Source of the DNA: Thermoplasmata archaeon | Lineage (GTDB): Archaea; Thermoplasmatota; DTKX01; VGTL01 | Reading direction: 5' to 3' | Length of the DNA stretch: 50,047 bases | Assembly (NCBI GenBank): GCA_038851035.1 | Contig: JAWCLH010000021.1 | Span: forward strand, 1-50,047 | Part shown: in pieces, positions 15,696-24,600 of the stretch | How the letters are laid out: the number at the start of each line of letters is the position of its first letter | Numbering within the stretch: position 1 is the stretch's first letter | Position numbers and translations under genes: made by a program | The notes under the pieces: generated by a model | Told to the model about the DNA's origin: nothing | Database searches by the model: none | What the model saw: only the letters and a program-made list of their open reading frames with translations

Positions 15696-16448
15696 ATGGA
15701 AACTGAGAAAAACGGGGAGAATAGGAGATGGGCAGCTCTTTTTGGGGCCCTTGTGGGCCTGATGCTGCTCGGAATGGGACTGCCCGCTGGAGGTGCCGTG
15801 GAGTTGGACTCGAAGGACTACGCCTACGCGGTCATCTTCGCGGTAGACGAGGACGGAGATTACGGGCCGATAAATGAGGGCTGGGCCCTGCACAACTGGC
15901 TAATCGACCACGGATGGCTCGATAGCCACATAACCTTCCTAGCGGACCATGACGAGGCCGACGGCCCAGCGACCAAGGAGAACCTGCGGGGCGCGATCGA
16001 GTACATCGCCAACCACTCCAGCTCGGAGAGCAAAGTGTTTATTTCTGTGATGGACCATGAATCATGGATAAATGGCCATTGTTATATTCAGACTAAAAAT
16101 GGTCTAGTCTCAGTCCTAGAGCTACGAGATTGGATTAACGATATCGCAATCTACAAATCGATGACCATTGAGCTCAGTTCCCGCTACTCGGGCGCGTTCA
16201 TCGAGGACCTCAGCGGCGAAGACAGGCTCATCGTGACCAGCCACACCTACTCGGAGAGCTACACGCCCAACCACTTCCTGCTGTCCGAGAGCCTGAGCGA
16301 CCCGGCCGCGGACACCAGTGGCGATGGTTTTGTCTCCGTCCAGGAGGCGTTCGCGCATCAAGCCAACAAAATACAGCAGCAGTACCCCGGAACCCAAACG
16401 CCGCAAATCGAGGACAGCGCCGGAACCGTCATCCTTGACGTCGCTTAA
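15696..16448 (+). CDS. Secreted caspase/C13-like protein lacking the catalytic Cys
   Basis: ATG 15696 follows AAGGGAG and opens a signal peptide (WAALFGALVGLMLLGMGLPAGGA). The 250-residue protein has the clan CD peptidase pattern: YAVIFAVDEDG, then a helix and LADHDEAD, a strand with VFISVMDHE (the His position), and IELSSRYSGAFIEDLSG with IVTSHTYSESY (the position of the Cys-x-Ser-Gly motif). Where active relatives have Cys before [YF]SG, this protein has Arg, and no other Cys is in the motif, so it should be proteolytically inactive. Near the C-terminus DTSGDGFVSVQEAF is a calcium-binding EF-hand-like loop. Bases about 16030-16170, between the His and the lost Cys, are poorer in GC than the rest. 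It overlaps the convergent STAND gene by 20 bases. Confidence 0.72.
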   Translation: METEKNGENRRWAALFGALVGLMLLGMGLPAGGAVELDSKDYAYAVIFAVDEDGDYGPINEGWALHNWLIDHGWLDSHITFLADHDEADGPATKENLRGAIEYIANHSSSESKVFISVMDHESWINGHCYIQTKNGLVSVLELRDWINDIAIYKSMTIELSSRYSGAFIEDLSGEDRLIVTSHTYSESYTPNHFLLSESLSDPAADTSGDGFVSVQEAFAHQANKIQQQYPGTQTPQIEDSAGTVILDVA

Positions 16449-19128
16449 GGGCTATGTCCCGGAGGAGGTCCTTGACCTCCTCCACTCTCTTGCGGGCCTT
16501 GCATTGTTGAAAAAGATGTAGGGCTTCCATTAAGATAGCATTGGCTTTATCCAGTTCCCCGCTGTTTTTTAGAGCCTCACCATAATAAAATAATTTCATT
16601 GCTATTTCGTATGGTATTGAATATTTTCTTAATATCGTTAAACTCTTTTCAAAATAAGAAAATGATTTTTCCCAATCTTTCATTCTTGCATAGACTTGTC
16701 CAAAATTAGAAAATCCACCCGCAATACTTAATTGATCCCCCGTATCTTCTGCAATTTTCATAGCTTTTTGAATACATCGTAATGCTTTATTAAAATCTCC
16801 TTTTATAGAGTAAGGGTCTGAAAGATTCATCAATGAAACAATCATTCCTTTTTTATTTTGCGTTTTTTTCGAAAGGAGATAACATCTTGTCCATGCTTTG
16901 ATCGCGTTGTCATAATCCTTCAGATCCAAGTACTGAATTCCCAAACTATTATACGCCCTCGCCATTGGATGAATCCACTTCCTCGCCTTGAAGAGCTCGA
17001 TTGCCCTATAATAATAATCTATCGCCTCCTCATATTTTCCGAGGCAGTTGTACACAAGCCCAAGGTCAATGTAGGTCTCCCCCCTCTCTGCCTCCATGTT
17101 CTCCGCCTTGAGGAAGTCCAGGCTCTTTTTCAAGTACGTCAGGGCCTCCTTGAACTCACCCTTCCTCCAGTAGACCTTCCCAATACCGCGGTATATCTCT
17201 CCGAGGGTGGGGATGTCGTAGAGCTTCAGGGCGCGCTTCTCGGCTAAAAAGTACTTCTTCAGAGCCCTGTCGTACGCCGCCTGCTCCCTGAGGGCGTGGG
17301 CCATCGCCGCCAGAATTCTGCCCTCTTCGGGGGGGTTCCCTTTCACATTGGCGAGCGCTCTATCGAGGTATATCTGGGCCATTCTCCACTCGCCCGAGGC
17401 GAGCGCGAGCTCAGACTTGATTTTGCACTCTGCAACAATACCCCGCGACGGTATGTCGACCCTCGCGGCCTCTTTGAGGAGCTCGTTTATCCGGTCGCTG
17501 AAGCCGGCCTTGAGCAGAGCCCTAACATGCTGGGCCCCGAGTTCCAGCGCCTCGACAATCCTGTCCGCAGCGGTGAGATGGTCTATAGCAGCCGCTATGT
17601 TCCCGTCGTTCTTAATGGAGAGGTGGTAATTGGCTGCGACTTGATGGTATCGCTTCCTGTCCTCGTGCTTCAGGGAGCGGTACACCGTGTCCACGACGAT
17701 ATCGGGGAGAGAGAACACGCCTGGAGGCGCCTCATTCACAAGCCCCGTCCTGACAAGCCTCTCGACTGCCTGAACCGTCGCCTGGGGAATCTGGAGGGCG
17801 CTGAACGGCACAGGGATTTTGAAGACGCTCAGGCAGCTCAGGACGGTTCTCTCGTCCTCGGAAAGCTTGGCGATAACCTCGCTCTCGATGAACTTTCTGA
17901 AGTCCTTCACTGCGCCGGACAAGCCTGAGCGGATAATCAGCTCGATGAAGAGAGGGTTGCCCCGCGTCAGCTCGTTGACCCTCTTCGCCGGGAGGGAGAA
18001 GGCTTTTCCAAGCTGGAGCATCTGCGCAACCTCGCTCTCTTTGAGGCCCCTTAGCTCCATCTCCCTCACGAGCTCCTTCAATAGGATGTCGCGTGGGTCG
18101 AAAACCCCGACCAATGGTTCGCGGGAGGTCGCTATGACCTTGACTTGGGTGGCGGCCCGTGGTGCGCGAGAGCCCTCCTGATGCGCAAAACTCAGGAAGA
18201 ACTTTAACATCGGTCTGAAGTCGATTTGGAGCTTATGCAGGTCGTCAAAAACGAACAGAGCCCTCACACCGCACAGGTCCCTCTTCAGTATTTCAGCGAT
18301 TTGCTGCATCGTTATCGGATTGAGTTCTGTTCGGAGGACATGCTCCAGTGTTCTATGTCCGCGTCTCGCGAGCAGCTCCGCCACGGGCTCGAGCAGGTTG
18401 CGCAGAGTGTCCCACTCCCGGCAGGAATGGAAGGCGACTGAGAGGTCGCCGGTAAGGCCCCTGATGAAGCGCGATACGAGTGAGGTCTTACCTATCGCGG
18501 CCGCGCCCGTCAATGAAAAGAGCCGGGCCTTCGGGTCGGCCAGAAACGAGGCGAGCTCCTTGAGTTCGGCCTTCCTCCCGACGAAGTGGGGGATGTCGAG
18601 GATGGCGTTTCGGAGGTCTATTATCTCCGGTCTGGCCAACCGTGGAGCCTCCGGCCTAGCCGGCTTCTCCCGGATTGCGTCGGCGCGGAGGCCATGGCGC
18701 TCATCCGTCGCCGTGAGCAGGGCGAAGAGGTTCCCCTCCATCCTCAGAGCCTTGCTGAGCTTTCTAAGACTCCTCACGGTAACTGTGCCATCGAGGCTGG
18801 TGAACCTAACCTTGCGTCGCAGAATCTCCTTGACCTCGGTCGCGGCAAGCTTCGCCCCGGCCTCGGTGAGAGAATAGGAGAGAGGGCTGCGCCTGAGGCC
18901 CGGAATTCTTACGCGTGAGGATGCCACCGAGCCCTCTGCGGTCAGTGAAGTAAGGAGCTTGCTGAGTCTGGGAACGCTGACGCCAAGGGCTTCGGCCATT
19001 CCCTTCTGCGTAAAGTCCTCAGGCCTCGCCTTCTTCCCAGCCCACATCTTCGTCTCCCTGAGGCTGTGGAGGTAGAGCAGAACCCGAACTTTTGGAGGGA
19101 GCGAGTCCCAAATGCTGGTGGGAAGCAT
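16429..19128 (-). CDS. STAND-type ATPase regulator with N-terminal HTH and C-terminal TPRs
   Basis: The 899-residue protein has a winged-helix domain (about residues 35-110; FTQKGMAEALGVSVPRLSKLL), a linker, then an AAA/NB-ARC type NTPase starting HFVGRKAELKEL (181-192) with Walker A GAAAIGKT (208-215) and Walker B LFVFDD (291-296) and a TSREP sensor segment. From about residue 590 to the end are ten or so tetratricopeptide repeats (for example YLDLGLVYNCLGKYEEAIDYYYRAI). This is the layout of MalT-like and archaeal STAND regulators in which TPRs bind the signal and ATP drives oligomerisation. The DNA encoding residues 723-876 (16500-16960) is strongly AT-rich, unlike the rest. It converges and overlaps with the caspase-like gene. 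Confidence 0.88.
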   Translation of the reverse strand: MLPTSIWDSLPPKVRVLLYLHSLRETKMWAGKKARPEDFTQKGMAEALGVSVPRLSKLLTSLTAEGSVASSRVRIPGLRRSPLSYSLTEAGAKLAATEVKEILRRKVRFTSLDGTVTVRSLRKLSKALRMEGNLFALLTATDERHGLRADAIREKPARPEAPRLARPEIIDLRNAILDIPHFVGRKAELKELASFLADPKARLFSLTGAAAIGKTSLVSRFIRGLTGDLSVAFHSCREWDTLRNLLEPVAELLARRGHRTLEHVLRTELNPITMQQIAEILKRDLCGVRALFVFDDLHKLQIDFRPMLKFFLSFAHQEGSRAPRAATQVKVIATSREPLVGVFDPRDILLKELVREMELRGLKESEVAQMLQLGKAFSLPAKRVNELTRGNPLFIELIIRSGLSGAVKDFRKFIESEVIAKLSEDERTVLSCLSVFKIPVPFSALQIPQATVQAVERLVRTGLVNEAPPGVFSLPDIVVDTVYRSLKHEDRKRYHQVAANYHLSIKNDGNIAAAIDHLTAADRIVEALELGAQHVRALLKAGFSDRINELLKEAARVDIPSRGIVAECKIKSELALASGEWRMAQIYLDRALANVKGNPPEEGRILAAMAHALREQAAYDRALKKYFLAEKRALKLYDIPTLGEIYRGIGKVYWRKGEFKEALTYLKKSLDFLKAENMEAERGETYIDLGLVYNCLGKYEEAIDYYYRAIELFKARKWIHPMARAYNSLGIQYLDLKDYDNAIKAWTRCYLLSKKTQNKKGMIVSLMNLSDPYSIKGDFNKALRCIQKAMKIAEDTGDQLSIAGGFSNFGQVYARMKDWEKSFSYFEKSLTILRKYSIPYEIAMKLFYYGEALKNSGELDKANAILMEALHLFQQCKARKRVEEVKDLLRDIALKRRQG

Positions 19129-19157
19129 GTCGAGGGCTCAATATGTCTTTCACTAGA

Positions 19158-19173
19158 TAAGGATATTTCCTTA
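19158..19173. promoter_or_regulatory. Short inverted repeat upstream of the STAND gene
   Basis: TAAGGA-TATT-TCCTTA is a perfect 6-bp inverted repeat about 30-45 bases before the ATG at 19128. It overlaps the likely promoter and could be an operator for autoregulation. Confidence 0.35.
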
Positions 19174-19215
19174 AAAAAGGCCAAAGAGCGGGTAGGGAGA
19201 GGCGCACCTCAGGAA

Positions 19216-19500
19216 TCAGATGCGGATGCGGGTCTCGAGGGGCGCCCTCGGGCTCGCCCTCGGTGCGGCGGTCTTGTGATCCAGCATTAGGGCCTTTATT
19301 GATTTTTCTGCACGCGCGTCCTGCGGGAGGCGGTTTGTAAGCCCTGTGAGAGCACCTCCGGTGTATAGAACCAAATCCTTTTCCGTTCTAGAAAACCGAT
19401 ACTCCCTGACGAATGATGCAAGCTCGGGGGCTCTCTTGCTTTTCGTGAGGGTGAAATTAATAATAGGTATGATACCGAAGATGACGGAGTGCGCACCCAT
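19216..19500 (-). CDS. Small protein (94 aa), unknown
   Basis: The ATG at 19500 lies about 45 bases downstream of a strong TATA-like TTTATATATT (19541-19550), with a purine-rich GGAAAAGTGGAAGAG just before it. The product has a hydrophobic start (VIFGIIPIINFTL), a middle segment with LVLYTGGALTGLTNRLPQDARAEK, and a basic Ala/Pro-rich end. No family is recognised. The frame extends to 19575, but that start would be inside the promoter. Coding status rests mainly on the promoter and open frame. Confidence 0.4.
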   Translation of the reverse strand: MGAHSVIFGIIPIINFTLTKSKRAPELASFVREYRFSRTEKDLVLYTGGALTGLTNRLPQDARAEKSIKALMLDHKTAAPRASPRAPLETRIRI

Positions 19501-19540
19501 CTCTTCCACTTTCCTTTTCGCTCTATAAATGGTATTGTAA

Positions 19541-19550
19541 AATATATAAA
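19541..19550 (-). promoter_or_regulatory. TATA-like box before the 94-aa gene
   Basis: TTTATATATT on the minus strand lies in a short AT-rich island (19520-19570) and would start transcription near 19518. Confidence 0.4.
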
Positions 19551-19687
19551 TCTTTATAAAGGTTTGATTCTCCATTTTTTATCCCTTCTCGGCCCCGACA
19601 TGGACACTGTTGGCACCGGTTTTCAGAGGCTCAGGCGTCGATTCCGATTTCAGACCACCCTGAGAGGGCGGAGGGTGGGGGGAGGAA

Positions 19688-19767
19688 GGGATTTGAATCA
19701 CAGAAGAGCGCTTGCTGGGCTCGGGATCTTCCTAGCCCGCGCCTCTCCTCGGCGCCATTCAAATCCC
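19688..19767. repeat. 11-bp inverted repeat with T-arm-like ends
   Basis: GGGATTTGAAT (19688-19698) and ATTCAAATCCC (19757-19767) are inverted copies that resemble the tRNA T-loop consensus TTCAAATCCC. Between them are smaller hairpins, GCGCC/GGCGC and GGGCT/AGCCC. Read on the minus strand, the sequence includes GCCGAG and GGC of a D-arm, a possible anticodon arm and a variable arm, but the T-stem does not pair. Confidence 0.5.
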
Positions 19768-19795
19768 CCCGACGGCGGACTATGGTGTTTGATAA

Positions 19796-19882
19796 CGCAG
19801 AGGGGGAGATTTGAACTCCCGAAGACCTTGAGGGTCCACCAGCTCTCAAGGCTGGCGCCGTTGGCCGCTTGGCTACCTCTGC
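19796..19882 (-). tRNA. tRNA-Ser (TGA)
   Basis: This 87-base class II tRNA has acceptor GCAGAGG/CCTCTGC with discriminator G, a D-arm with GCCAAGCGGCC, anticodon stem CCAGC/GCTGG around loop CTTGAGA (anticodon TGA), a long variable arm and T-arm GGGAG-TTCAAAT-CTCCC. No intron or encoded CCA. A TATA-like GCTTTAAC lies about 28 bases upstream. Confidence 0.94.
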
Positions 19883-19906
19883 ACGCCGGAGGAATGACGC
19901 TCGCTC

Positions 19907-19914
19907 GTTAAAGC
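19907..19914 (-). promoter_or_regulatory. TATA-like box of tRNA-Ser
   Basis: GCTTTAAC on the minus strand is centred 28 bases before the mature 5' end of the tRNA. Confidence 0.4.
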
Positions 19915-19922
19915 GTTTTGCA

Positions 19923-20681
19923 TCACCGATGATGCCGCCTCTCGCGCATAATCCTGTCAGCCTCAGCATAGCTCTCGGGCGAGCCGATATCGAACCACAT
20001 CCCGGAGAAAACGAAGCTATAAACGGGCCTCCGGCGGCAGAGCCAGGCCACGAAGTGGCCAGCGGCGTCGCAGGGGTTTCCCTCGTCAATATATGTCTGG
20101 AGGAGACGAAGGGCATCCGCATCGAAAACGTAGCAGGCCGTGGAGACGAGGGTTGAGGGTGGCTCCGGGGGCTTCTCTAGAAGGGACAGAATTCTCCCTG
20201 CTCGGTCCAAGGAGACCACACCGTAGAGCGACGCTCTCTCGTACGAGCCGATGTCGTAGACCGCCACGACGGACGTCCCGACTCTTCTGTGGTGTTCCAC
20301 GAGCTCTGAAAGCTCGAGATCGAACAGGTTGTCACCGGCGACCACAAGGGTGCTGTCGCTTGGCTTTTTTTTGGAGAAGAGGTGGGCGAGAGCCCCGACG
20401 CTCCCTAGCTTCTCACCCTCCCGCTCAGCATCTTCGACGAAGAGCTCGAAGGCTAGGCCTCCGCACTCCCTCTCCATGAATTCCCTGAAGTTTCTCTCGA
20501 ACTTCTTGTTGGTGGTGAGGTAGCACCTCCCGAGCCCACCGACTCTCCTGAGCTTCTCAATAGTATAGGAGAGAATTGGCCTTCCTCCGACAGGTAGGAG
20601 GGGCTTGGGGGTGTTCTCGGTCAGGGGTAGCAGCCTCCGGGCGAACCCGCCAGCCAGAATCACGCAATTTAGCTCCGTCAT
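19923..20681 (-). CDS. Sugar-phosphate nucleotidyltransferase
   Basis: The 252-residue enzyme has the nucleotidyltransferase signature LAGGFARRLLPLT near residue 9 and PKPLLPVGGRPIL near 25, followed by VVAGDNLFD (the metal-binding Asp) and EKPPEPPS. It would join a sugar-1-phosphate to an NTP to make an activated sugar for surface glycans or protein glycosylation, a plausible need with the large exported proteins nearby. The frame extends to 20753, but ATG 20681 gives the canonical MTELNCVILAGG start. The sugar and nucleotide (dTDP-glucose, GDP-mannose or another) cannot be told by eye; length fits a single-domain RmlA-like enzyme. It follows rimI closely on the same strand. Confidence 0.85.
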   Translation of the reverse strand: MTELNCVILAGGFARRLLPLTENTPKPLLPVGGRPILSYTIEKLRRVGGLGRCYLTTNKKFERNFREFMERECGGLAFELFVEDAEREGEKLGSVGALAHLFSKKKPSDSTLVVAGDNLFDLELSELVEHHRRVGTSVVAVYDIGSYERASLYGVVSLDRAGRILSLLEKPPEPPSTLVSTACYVFDADALRLLQTYIDEGNPCDAAGHFVAWLCRRRPVYSFVFSGMWFDIGSPESYAEADRIMRERRHHR

Positions 20682-20740
20682 CGAGCCTTGATTTCCCTCA
20701 CTGGATATAATCCCTTTGCGCCGCTCCAGAACGCTCGATA

Positions 20741-21226
20741 TCACCCGAGCCACTTCACCAGCACATGGGCGCTCTCGCCGTCTCTATAATAGTTCGGAAT
20801 CATGCCCGTTATGGAGAAGCCGAGCCTCTGGTAGAACGCTAGGGCACGGTGGTTGCTCATCCTGACCTCGAGCGTGACGGCATCGGCCGGCAGAGCTTTC
20901 GCCGCCTGTATGAAACTGGCAAGGAGGCATGAGCCCAGGCCCCGGCTCCTGTAGTTCGGATGGACCGCGAGCAGAAGGACCCTGACCTGCCTGGGCCCCG
21001 ATATCATCCCGAGGAGGAAGGCGGCGAGCTCTCCCCGCCTCTCGACGACCTGAAAACCGTCGGGCCAGCTCTGGTATAGATTGAGGTACATCTGCACATC
21101 GTACTTTTCCCTGAACACGCTCTCGACAAGCCTGGCGACTTGGGAGAGGTCCTCCAGCCTGAACCTTCGGATGACGAAATCCTCGTTACCGGTACCGCCC
21201 TCAGGGCGGTTGTCTGTAAGGCTCAT
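20741..21226 (-). CDS. rimI: GNAT acetyltransferase, RimI-like (protein N-terminal)
   Basis: The 161-residue protein has the GNAT fold: an N-terminal IRRFRLEDLSQVARLVESVF, motif A VLLLAVHPNYRSRGLGSCLL with the RxxGxG acetyl-CoA loop, and motif B NHRALAFYQRLGF followed by NYYRDGESA. The last two features are typical of RimI/Ard1-type N-alpha-acetyltransferases. The ATG overlaps the zinc ribbon gene upstream by four bases (ATGA). The specific substrate is inferred from family resemblance. Confidence 0.82.
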   Translation of the reverse strand: MSLTDNRPEGGTGNEDFVIRRFRLEDLSQVARLVESVFREKYDVQMYLNLYQSWPDGFQVVERRGELAAFLLGMISGPRQVRVLLLAVHPNYRSRGLGSCLLASFIQAAKALPADAVTLEVRMSNHRALAFYQRLGFSITGMIPNYYRDGESAHVLVKWLG

Positions 21227-21435
21227 TTAGTAGCCCTGACGCCGGCTGCAGGCGAGCTCTCTCCGGACTTCTCAGGCATTTTCCAGGAGCATTTCTGGTA
21301 GAACTTGGGAAGGACGCCCAGTATAGTGTCGCACTCGCTACAGACGATCAGGAAGTATAGGCCCTTGTCCCGAATGGACCCTTCGGTGTCCTTAGCACAG
21401 TGGGGGCAGATGCTCTTGGGCTTCTGCATTACCAC
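21223..21435 (-). CDS. Small zinc ribbon protein
   Basis: The 70-residue protein has a CPHC and CSEC pair separated by 20 residues, followed by GVLPKFYQKC, a simple zinc ribbon. The conserved-looking core ends around residue 55 and the tail is Ser/Ala-rich. It is translationally coupled to rimI by an ATGA overlap. Its function is not recognised; a role with RimI or in nucleic acid binding is only suggested by position. Confidence 0.75.
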   Translation of the reverse strand: MVMQKPKSICPHCAKDTEGSIRDKGLYFLIVCSECDTILGVLPKFYQKCSWKMPEKSGESSPAAGVRATK

Positions 21436-21553
21436 TCCCGGCTCACTACCCAGACCGGTTTCGTCGTAATTAAGCGTTACGAATGGACTTGAGGGCTGGG
21501 AAAAGGGCTGGGGTGGAAGACAGATAAAAATTATTGCATGGATAAGAAATCTT

Positions 21554-21560
21554 CATATAT
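21554..21560 (+). promoter_or_regulatory. TATA-like box of the PKD protein gene
   Basis: CATATAT lies about 50 bases before the ATG at 21606; the leader has a clear GGAGG (21594-21598) seven bases before the start. Confidence 0.4.
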
Positions 21561-21605
21561 CCAAGAGGGATTAATGTAGAGAAGTAGAAAATCGGAGGAT
21601 CGCGG

Positions 21606-24600
21606 ATGAAGAAGAAGAGTTCACTATCGAGAATCGGAGCGATCTACCCAGTTCTTTTGCTAGCTGGGTCGCTGCTTTGCCCATTCGTCCCGGGCGGAGG
21701 AGGAATGCGCGGCCCGGGCCTAGATGTCTCTGTCCTCGGCTTCTCCAACATCAAGGATCTTGACGACCCCGGTTTTCAGAAGCCCTACCCCACGGGACAG
21801 ACCAGCGTGAGGGTGAACGTGAAGAACACCGGGGATACCGCGACCTCGGCATTTGAGGTGAATATCGAGGTGGCGTATAACGATACAAATAGAACAGTCT
21901 TCTATGCTGACGCTGAGGGAGCCTCGATGCCGCCCGGCTGGACGGTCCGCGACTTCACCACCGGCAGATGGCATGTCACGAACAGGACCTGCTACTCCGC
22001 AACACACTCCGCCGGGTGCATCGGAGAGGGGCAGGCGGCAATTCAGTACGCTTCCAACTGGGAGGAGGCTCTGGAGAGCGCCGTGTCGATTTCCGTGCCG
22101 ACCGGGAGCCCGGTGCTGAACTTCAGGCACCGCTACGCCACCGCCGTGAGCCAGGACGGGGGCTATATTGAGATAAAGAACGGAACCGGTGAGTGGGAGA
22201 GAGAGGGCCCTGAGACCTGGAGCTTCAACACCCCGGGTTACAACACCGTCACCGCCCCCATCAATCCGATATCGAAAGACGTTCCCTGCTTCGGGGGTGA
22301 CAGCCATGGCTGGCTCTTCACGAGCGCTGACCTTAGTAAGTACGCGGGCTACAGTATCAAGATTCGATTCGTATTCAGCAGCAGCGGGACTTTCATAAGC
22401 CCGGATGGTGTCAGCGGCTGGTACATAGACGATGTGGAGGTTACCAACGGCATCGAGACGCCGTTCAAGGACGATTTCGAGTCTGGTCTGGGGAAGTGGA
22501 CGCCCAGAAACCTAAGGACGCTCGACGGCCCGGGAGGAGGGGTGGGCACTTCCTGGAACGTCTTCACGGACACGAGCCCGCCTTACAATCTCTCAAGCAC
22601 AAAATGCTTCTCCAATCGGAACCAGACCACAAACCAGTACGCCGATGGGGAGGACTCTGCATTGATATCGCCGCCGATTCAGCTCGCGGGCTTTACCCAC
22701 GCCCGCCTCTACTTCCAGAGCAAGATGCAGTCTGCGGGCGCGTGCGACGGCGGCTTCGTTGAGCTCCAGAGCGGCGCCGGGGAATGGGTGTACCTCAAGC
22801 CCTTCATGATGGAGTATGGGAACACGCTGGACTCCGGATCGCCCTATGGCAACATCGGGGGCTACAGCGGAATGAACCCCGGAGGCAACTGGCTTCGCGC
22901 GACGTTTGACCTGACCCCCTACGTGGGCACGACGGTGAAAATCAGGTTCCACTTCTATGCAAAGGAGGGCTCCCAGAGGAGTCAAGGGTGGCACATCGAC
23001 GAGATCACCGTCGTGGCCTGGAAGCTAGTCAACAAGGACCAGAAGAAAGTTCAGATTCAGCCGATGAGTGTGGGGGCGTCGGACACTGCCTCTGCGGTTT
23101 TCGACCTCGCCCAGCCGGGCTATTATGGACTAAGAGCGACAGCCCTGCTCCCCGGCGACACGGTCCCCTCTAACGATATATCCTACCTGCTCATCCGTGT
23201 CGAGAATGACTTCTCATTCAGAATGGAGCTCGGGACGAGCATGCCCGTGGAGATTATCCATGGAAGGAAAGGGGAGCTAGGCATAACACTAACCAACACC
23301 GGCAATACCGCGAATGAGGTGAACCTCACCATTTCGAATCCACCACAGGCTTGGATGATAAACCTCAGCAAGCCCAACCCGATATTCCTGACCTCTGGTA
23401 GCCAGATCAGCGTCCGTATGGATATTTTCGTCCCACTAGCAGAGAAGAGCGGTTCCTACAGCTTCAGGCTCAACGGGACTTCGAACAGAGACCCGACAAG
23501 GACGGAGGAGCGGGAGATACTGGTTCACGTGGTCAACCACCCCCCCACCGCCGTGCCGGGCCCGAAGAGAACCACGCGGGTTTACGCACCCGTAATGTTT
23601 GACGGCTCAGCCTCCAGCGACCCAGACGGCGACGAGCTCTTCTTCTCATGGGATTTCGGCGACGGAACCACCGCCACTGGGATGAAGGTCAACCACACAT
23701 ACACGCGTGCCGGGAGCTACAACGTCACCCTGAATGTTTCGGATGGGGGCCAGGGCTCGTGGAGCGTTGCCAGCACTGAAGTTGAGGTGAGCGACGACGC
23801 CCCAATTCCAATAATCACCATCGACACCTTGCCAAACAACGGCACCTATCAGAAGGGCGAGCCAGTGGTATTCAATGGAACAAGATCCCTCGACGAGAAT
23901 CCGGGGCTCCTGCAGTTCGATTGGGACTTCGGCGATGGCACAGAGCATGGCACGGGCGCGGTGGTCGAGCATGTGTATATAGAGGGAGGGAAGTACGATG
24001 TCATATTGACGGTCACCGACCCCGCCGGCCACAAGGGGACTTCGGACCCCTACCGCGTGGTGATCAACAATCCGCCCAAGGCGGTTATCTCCTCTCCCAA
24101 GGACAGGGCCTTTTTCCTCACCACTGATGAGATTCACTTCAGCGCCAACGGCAGCAGCGACCCCGACGGTGACGAGCTGACTTATGAATGGCGCTCCAAT
24201 CTCATGGGGGCGCTCGGGACCTCCCGCTTCTTTAATATGAAGATAAATGTGACCGGAACACACATCATCCAGCTGATGGTGTACGATGGGAAAGGGAGGT
24301 CGAGCTACGGAATCGCTATGGTCACCATCGACGTGAGTGAGAGGACAAACAACCCACCCGAACTGAGCAACGGGAAGGTAGACCCAACCGAGGGCGACGA
24401 GCTTATCACGACCTTCCGATACACCGTGACCTACAAGGACGCAGACAACGACATGCCCCTGTACGTCCACCTCATTCTCGACGGCATCAGCTCCTCCCCG
24501 CACGTGATGAGGGCGGTTGACCCGCTCGACACCAACTGCTCGGACGGAAAAGAGTATGAGTTCATAGTGATGCCGAACACCCTACTCAAGGGGGCAGTCT

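Larger units (their letters stand above)
19501..19795. other. Intergenic region with tRNA-like hairpins
   Basis: No gene is supported in these 295 bases. They hold the promoter of the 94-aa gene and, at about 19676-19772, a structured segment resembling a degenerate class II tRNA on the minus strand. Confidence 0.5.

Noticed and set aside
15696-19128. A caspase-STAND immune pair
   Set aside because: The caspase-like protein has a signal peptide and no catalytic Cys, and the genes are convergent rather than in one operon, so a defence pair is not supported by the sequence alone.
23646-24503. Antisense frame of 285 codons within the PKD protein gene
   Set aside because: No start signals or domains; the sense strand encodes recognisable PKD domains.
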